Made by a program: the position numbers and the translations under genes
The notes under the pieces: model-generated
Database searches by the model: none
The model's input: the letters and a program-made list of their open reading frames with translations, nothing else
What the model was told of the DNA's origin: nothing
Assembly (NCBI GenBank): GCA_018673925.1
Contig: JABHBL010000007.1
Coordinates: forward strand, 1 to 64,000
Direction: 5' to 3'
DNA length: 64,000 nt
From: Fidelibacterota bacterium
GTDB lineage: Bacteria; Fidelibacterota; UBA8477; JABMPR01
In this document: positions 58,958-64,000 of the stretch, one piece after another
How positions within the stretch are numbered: position 1 is the first letter of the stretch
Layout: the number at the start of each line of letters is the position of its first letter

Positions 58958-61427
58958 TCCTAACCTCCTTCACATGCAGTATGTGGGTGGACTGCTTCTC
59001 ACGACGGGTCGTACGTGTTGACCATTGGGAGCCAGTGAGAATATGAATATCCTCGATACGGTACTTATGACCCTCTCTCAGTGCATCCAAGTAGTACGGG
59101 TGACTGATAAGTGCAGCGAAACTACCACGTGAACCGATCATGCCGACACTAGGTTCATTCTCAGTGGAGATTGGCAGATAAACCCCATTCGTCAGTCCCA
59201 GTTGTACTAGATCCTCGATATCTAATACGTGTGACAGGAGATTCAAGCTAAGATGATTGATCATAGCCCCCACGAGTAACCGTGCTGAAACGCGTTCAGA
59301 TAATTGTCGTGACCAAGTACGGATAATCATAAGTTTCTGGTTGAATCCCACTGAGCTTGATTCGCCATCAACCGTGCTAGATCCCGTACGCCATAGATGC
59401 TTAGCTTTGGTGATGAATGAGAGCACGTCTTGTATCTGTACCTCTGAGGCATCAGCCTGGTGCCGAGCCCACAGTTGGCGTCCATGTTCCTTGAAACTAT
59501 GATAGGCATCCTTGGGGATCTGTTGAACGAGATTGAGTACGTCACGAACAGCATCGATATGCTCAGGCATTTCTTCAGTGACATCTTCAAGGTTTTTCAA
59601 CAGGCTTTGGTAATTTAGAGCTTCATCCGATTGCCCATTCCGTTGATGATTGTTTAGAAATGCACGTGTGCGGACTTCAAGCTCATCAATGTGATCGTGG
59701 ACGTTTTCGAACAACCAATCTTGTGCCTCAGAAGGGAGTTGATTCAGTAACCAGGCATAACCATCATACTTGTCCACACCAGAGTTCTTCTTCTGTGCAG
59801 AGATACTTCGTTGAATCGCCTCGCTGAGTTGTACACGCAACTCCCATGTTAGAAGCTTAGGATCCTGTCGATGAATGCGACGGGCCAATTTGTCGTAGAT
59901 ACCAATTCGCCCAGAGTATAGACGAACACGCTCAGCACTGACCCGAATAGCAGTCTGCTTATCGTCTGAATCAACATCCTGATTTGACTTATACTGTGTG
60001 GTATCATGCCAAGTGATATCCTCCGGCCAGTGTGCCTTACTTAAGAGAGCAGGCTCGGCTGTAAGCACTGCACCATCGCCATCTACGTCACGTCCCGACA
60101 GCTTCATATACCAACGCTCGATCCAGTCAGAATTAGACTCATCGACGTTCAGTTGGATCAGTGTACCAGGTCGGGAAGACTTCCTGAATTGCACACGGAC
60201 TTTCATCAAAGAAGTGTGAACAGGAAGCGTGGGATTGAACAACCAGACCATAGTACGAACCCTCTTCGCCATATCAGGACCAGATATGATGAACTGTACT
60301 AGTTCATCTGTCGTACCGATTGCCACTTTGCCTGCATATCCGTTTACCGGTGATCTGCGTACGAGTTCACCACAACATGAGGTCAGCTGATCATTGAGTT
60401 GTTGTACATACGGCGGAAACCCTAGGGCAGCTTTAACGAAAGTATCTCGCGACGGTAAACGTACAGCGAGAGGTAACTCCAGGTTACTGAAATCAGTTTG
60501 CTGACGATTAACCGATGCTTCCCAGGGGACCATGGTATAGGAATCCATAATTGAAGCACGCGTACAACTTGTCGATCCATTAGCTCTAGCAGGACGCTTC
60601 AGCCCTCCGTAGAATCCTGGCGTACGGCCAGACGACGTCTCTGATTGAATGGTCCCCTTCCAGAATGAGCCGTCTTGAAACCAGATAGTCCCCTGGTACG
60701 GATCGGCAACCAGACCAATCTCATCGTTCAAACTTTGAAGCTTTGAATCTTCAAGTACACAGACTCCAAGATCGTCGACACCCTCTTCGTACACCTGGGA
60801 CGGATTCAGGTCTAGGCCAGTAAGAGATAAAACGGATAGCCCTTGACGACGGACACCAGTTATCATTGTGGTCCTGTCCTGAGCACGTCGTGAAAGCCAC
60901 GGTACCAATTCCTCTGTCACTGGAACTGAGGTCGGCCAGTAGAAACTCTTGCGGAGTGATTCTCCAAGAAGCTCGTACTCCTCGCCGTTCCATAGAAGAC
61001 TGAGCGGTGCATGTCGTACTCTGTCTTGTGAACCCTCGTTGAAATCGAGTCGTTCAACAGGATTATCTTGCCAGTACATCGTCAATACCTCTGAGAATAG
61101 AAGTGAACGACTCACGACCAGTGGTACAGGTGATTCCTCGCCAGGTGATGGGGATGGTACGATCTCACCGTCGAACATTACTGGTGCACCGATCACTGGG
61201 AACGTTGCATACACCACGGACTTGAAGGCTTCAGCTTGAGAGACCTCGAGGTGCGACTCATCCGAAGTGATTAGGTAGGTCTCCAATCGTTCGGAGATTC
61301 TCGTACTCTGGACCTCCTTGGCCAGAGCTTTGACGTAGGAGCGGCTAACTGTATTGGTTCTGACACCATCTCGTACTGATATCAGTCGTTTGGCCAGTGG
61401 GATTACCACTGTAAGCGGGTTGGACAT
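58944..61427 (-). CDS. Putative single-subunit two-barrel (double-psi beta-barrel) RNA polymerase, QDE-1/YonO-like
   Basis: 827 aa from ATG preceded by AAGGAGGACTATT; MVWLFNPTLPVHTSLMKVRVQF ... YMKLSGRDVDGDGAVL ... GRIGIYDKLARRI ... LSEAIQRSISAQKKNSG in the order expected for this superfamily. Confidence 0.6.
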   Translation of the reverse strand: MSNPLTVVIPLAKRLISVRDGVRTNTVSRSYVKALAKEVQSTRISERLETYLITSDESHLEVSQAEAFKSVVYATFPVIGAPVMFDGEIVPSPSPGEESPVPLVVSRSLLFSEVLTMYWQDNPVERLDFNEGSQDRVRHAPLSLLWNGEEYELLGESLRKSFYWPTSVPVTEELVPWLSRRAQDRTTMITGVRRQGLSVLSLTGLDLNPSQVYEEGVDDLGVCVLEDSKLQSLNDEIGLVADPYQGTIWFQDGSFWKGTIQSETSSGRTPGFYGGLKRPARANGSTSCTRASIMDSYTMVPWEASVNRQQTDFSNLELPLAVRLPSRDTFVKAALGFPPYVQQLNDQLTSCCGELVRRSPVNGYAGKVAIGTTDELVQFIISGPDMAKRVRTMVWLFNPTLPVHTSLMKVRVQFRKSSRPGTLIQLNVDESNSDWIERWYMKLSGRDVDGDGAVLTAEPALLSKAHWPEDITWHDTTQYKSNQDVDSDDKQTAIRVSAERVRLYSGRIGIYDKLARRIHRQDPKLLTWELRVQLSEAIQRSISAQKKNSGVDKYDGYAWLLNQLPSEAQDWLFENVHDHIDELEVRTRAFLNNHQRNGQSDEALNYQSLLKNLEDVTEEMPEHIDAVRDVLNLVQQIPKDAYHSFKEHGRQLWARHQADASEVQIQDVLSFITKAKHLWRTGSSTVDGESSSVGFNQKLMIIRTWSRQLSERVSARLLVGAMINHLSLNLLSHVLDIEDLVQLGLTNGVYLPISTENEPSVGMIGSRGSFAALISHPYYLDALREGHKYRIEDIHILTGSQWSTRTTRREKQSTHILHVKEVRNVNA

Positions 61428-61757
61428 AATAGTCCTCCTTGATCCTGCTGTTATTGGAACACTACAGGTGGCAGGGTCACCTTGGCAGTGCACATTGGAA
61501 GTTGTTGTAGAAGGACCCGGGGCCTCGTAAAGGCCACAGGGTTATGAATATGTATATACTAGGTAGCCATGTACCGAGATAAGAATTTGAGCCCTATATA
61601 GGCCGAAACCATACAGGTAGAACATGGAGCAACTCAATCACCCAACCCGCAAAACAGGTCGGGACCCTGATTGATTGATTCAGTCACCTCTGGTTAACAA
61701 TACGTCTTTATTATGATATAAGTGTGCTGAGTGCACTATATGCCATGAGGCATGTAT

Positions 61758-63800
61758 TTAGTCACATAGAGATACTAGTTTTGCCGATGCCTCAGCAGCT
61801 TCCCATGTGTTGCCGGTTCCCATCATGATATTCATTGCTCTTAGCCCTCGGGATCGACGCGTTGAATCTATTAATGTTATGATATCAATGATAGATCGCT
61901 TGAGGTGTTTATCATCCTTTACCTGGATTAGAACAGAATCATGGATGAATGCCACAGGTCGGAAATCCCATGGGGCCAAGGAACATATGATAGCCCGAAA
62001 CAGAATAGCACCATAACGCTGGATGAGCATTGCAGGACCAACAGTCCCACCGATAGGCTTCGGGATAGGAATATCCACATTATCTATCGGGTTTAATTCC
62101 GCAAGAATCCTGCCTGAAACACCTTGTGCTTTCATTCTCTTCAACCAATCTGAGGCAATTGGGTATGTTTTAGACAACGCCGACTTAAGTAGAGTGATGT
62201 CCCGGTTTTGCAGCATGCCCTTGGCATTGGACCTAATCGTATCATCGCTCGCTCCATACAGGTAGGGACTCACGAACTTCTTGACTCGCTTTCGATGATT
62301 CTGATCACCAAATGCTTCTTTCGCAATTTCAACATACGGATCATGCCCTGTCTTCAAATGTTTAATTCCCTCAATGTCAGAGGACATATTGAATAACATG
62401 CTGAGATCGTTTGCTACAACATCAAAATAGGCAAAAACGTGCCCAGGGTCTGGAATAACCACCGAATGAAAGACTGTTCTCATGCCCTGAATATTGAAAT
62501 GACGTGTAGATGTCCGCTCAGTCCTTGTATTAAGGTGATACTTCGCATGTAGACGCCCCCCAGTATGACTAATATGACTTAGTACCTTATCCCGCTCGGA
62601 ATAGGCAGCCTTTAACTCGCGCTTTCGACTATAGTGTTGTTTGAGGTCAATGCCTTTGAGAGTAGCTTTGTCTATTACTACGCCCTGGGTAGTCATCCCG
62701 GACAGGATCCGCTTGAAGGTATCCCGATTGTCCAAATGAGTGAGATTAATTCTGTGCAACTCTCTATTGAAACGAATTAGTGTCTGCTCAACTTGTAGTA
62801 TCGCTTCACTCGCATGCTTGTATATGGTTCCGATGGTTTGGTTGCGCGAGTTGACAGGGAGATGATCTAATATACCAGCCAACGTTTCCAATGGCCATAG
62901 AGCAGCGATTAGAACAGGGCTGATTCCCACAACAAGGGGTATCGTAAGTATGTCTCCGTTGTCGAAGATAAATGGAACTTGTTGATTGAAGATACCTTCC
63001 GCGTCTATCGGGTAGTGGAAGAAGTACCCATTCAGTTTTGATGACAAGTGTGGTGGGACTTTATAGGAAAGCTTTGTATCTTTCCTTAAGTGCTCCGCCG
63101 GTGGCGATACGTGCGATTCAGCATATTTCTTAAGCGTTGTGCCATCTGGAACAAAGATCTTACTTAGAACCGTGTACTTTCCTCCAGACCTGGATCGGGT
63201 AGCACTTGCGATAATTCCATGGTCATCCCAGATATGCCTTACTTTTCTAGCTCCCACTCCGAAGGTTTTATACATGCGATCTGCAGTAAAGGTCCTAATC
63301 ATCCTCCCCGGGTGACCATCCAGTTCTTCTGCCGAACTGAATTCGCCCCACAGATAAGTGCCAAGCAACGTGTAAACACCATATCTGTCTAGACCATCCT
63401 GGAAAGCATTAGAAATTAGATTCAGGACGTTTTGCTTCGGAACCGTTACCCATGGTTTGAGTAGATTCGCAGGTAAGCTGTTGACATACTCCTCTATGTA
63501 GATTGCAAATTCAACGACACCTTGAAATTCATCGGAGAATCGATGGACTAGATGACTCGCAGTCGATTGCCTTTGCTCAAGATCCTTAAGATCTACGAAT
63601 GTTGAAGCGGGATTGAAATCATTTCGAATCAACTCAGACCTGACTAGTCGATACACCTCACGGATGCACTCCACCTGAGCCTTTACTTTATCCGCAATTA
63701 CCAGCTTCGTGGATTGAGCAATTTCAGACTCAACCGGCCGAATATCCTCTAACCGGTCTGGTGATTCATAGATAACTCGAGCGGGGATATTGAGTTGCAT
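61758..63800 (-). CDS. Divergent family-A DNA polymerase (no recognisable 3'-5' exonuclease domain)
   Basis: TGGRLHAKYHLNTRTERTSTRHFNIQGMR; motif A AYFDVVANDLSMLFNMSSD; motif B RKRVKKFVSPYLYGAS; AMLIQRYGAILFRAII then motif C AFIHDSVLIQV. Confidence 0.78.
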   Translation of the reverse strand: MQLNIPARVIYESPDRLEDIRPVESEIAQSTKLVIADKVKAQVECIREVYRLVRSELIRNDFNPASTFVDLKDLEQRQSTASHLVHRFSDEFQGVVEFAIYIEEYVNSLPANLLKPWVTVPKQNVLNLISNAFQDGLDRYGVYTLLGTYLWGEFSSAEELDGHPGRMIRTFTADRMYKTFGVGARKVRHIWDDHGIIASATRSRSGGKYTVLSKIFVPDGTTLKKYAESHVSPPAEHLRKDTKLSYKVPPHLSSKLNGYFFHYPIDAEGIFNQQVPFIFDNGDILTIPLVVGISPVLIAALWPLETLAGILDHLPVNSRNQTIGTIYKHASEAILQVEQTLIRFNRELHRINLTHLDNRDTFKRILSGMTTQGVVIDKATLKGIDLKQHYSRKRELKAAYSERDKVLSHISHTGGRLHAKYHLNTRTERTSTRHFNIQGMRTVFHSVVIPDPGHVFAYFDVVANDLSMLFNMSSDIEGIKHLKTGHDPYVEIAKEAFGDQNHRKRVKKFVSPYLYGASDDTIRSNAKGMLQNRDITLLKSALSKTYPIASDWLKRMKAQGVSGRILAELNPIDNVDIPIPKPIGGTVGPAMLIQRYGAILFRAIICSLAPWDFRPVAFIHDSVLIQVKDDKHLKRSIIDIITLIDSTRRSRGLRAMNIMMGTGNTWEAAEASAKLVSLCD

Positions 63801-63824
63801 AAGCTTTTGAGGAGTGATGCAATA

Positions 63825-63848
63825 AACTGTGTACCCAGGTACACAGTT
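63825..63848. promoter_or_regulatory. Perfect 11-bp inverted repeat upstream of the DNA polymerase gene
   Basis: AACTGTGTACC CA GGTACACAGTT, 25 nt before the polymerase ATG. Confidence 0.75.
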
Positions 63849-63859
63849 CTGGGTCAGTC

Positions 63860-64000
63860 CTAGCTCTCCTTAGCGAGGAGCAATGATCTTAACTGCTCTA
63901 TGATGGTATCTAATACTTCATCATTAGGTGGGATGATGTTGGGGTAGAGATCACGTTTGACGAGTCCGAGATAGCGGTCCCAATCCCCAGCGTTGAGTGC
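63860..64000 (-). CDS. 3' end of a partial CDS running off the window, unknown function
   Basis: Open frame ...ALNAGDWDRYLGLVKRDLYPNIIPPNDEVLDTIIEQLRSLLLAKES stop at 63860. Confidence 0.6.
   Translation of the reverse strand, partial: ALNAGDWDRYLGLVKRDLYPNIIPPNDEVLDTIIEQLRSLLLAKES

Larger units (their letters stand above)
52578..64000. mobile_element. tRNA-Phe-associated integrated element (left part; right end outside window)
   Basis: tRNA plus adjacent integrase plus contiguous minus-strand phage/plasmid-type genes, long non-coding gaps, no housekeeping genes. Confidence 0.85.

Noticed and set aside
60060-60095. DVDGDGAVLTAE as an EF-hand/dockerin calcium loop
   Set aside because: It fits the 12-residue loop by itself, but the flanking NPTLP..., KLSG... 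and downstream LSEAIQRSISAQK segment fit a DPBB polymerase better. Not fully excluded; kept as the main alternative.
61428-61493. N-terminal extension MHCQGDPATCSVPITAGSRRTI of the 827-aa protein
   Set aside because: The internal ATG at 61427 has a strong AAGGAGG RBS; the extension lies over this RBS.
61758-63800. T7-type single-subunit RNA polymerase for the 680-aa protein
   Set aside because: IHDS and YGAS recall it, but the GRLHAKYHLNTRTERTST...NIQGMR block and HDSVLIQV context match family-A DNA polymerases better.
1-64000. CRISPR array, rRNA genes, insertion sequences
   Set aside because: No regularly spaced direct repeats, no rRNA-like sequence and no transposase ORFs seen.

Overview
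The window has two parts. Positions 1 to about 52.5 kb are an ordinary, gene-dense bacterial chromosome. It carries housekeeping genes (ileS, lspA, rluD-like, xerC/D-like, hpf, ppdK, argS, rsfS, mnmA, nfnAB/gltA-like, punA-like, rlmN) and surface or signalling genes (DUF5916-like, a dockerin-bearing metalloprotease-like protein, PDZ, TPR, NtrC/NtrY-like, two tandem cNMP-binding histidine kinases). The lineage is perhaps in the Marinimicrobia/Calditrichota neighbourhood, but this is a weak guess. A tRNA-Phe(GAA) gene lies at 52578-52653. Directly behind it starts an integrated mobile element that runs off the right edge, so at least 11.3 kb is visible. Nearly all its genes are on the minus strand: a tyrosine integrase next to the tRNA, small HTH proteins, a Rad52/Erf-neighbourhood type phage protein, a RadC/JAMM protein, a SWIM zinc finger joined to a Gam-like region, a DUF932-like protein, an 827-aa protein, and a divergent family-A DNA polymerase. 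The most exciting observation is the 827-aa protein (58944-61427, minus). Read by eye, it carries the hallmarks of a single-subunit two-barrel (DPBB) RNA polymerase of the QDE-1/YonO kind: an NPTLP...SGRDVDGDGAVL catalytic segment and a later GRIGIYDKLA...LSEAIQRSISAQKKNSG segment. It sits next to the family-A DNA polymerase, whose motifs A/B/C are unusual. The element also has structured intergenic sequences: two hairpins with a compensatory base change bracketing an operon, and a perfect 11-bp inverted repeat upstream of the DNA polymerase. All family calls were made by eye, with no database search.
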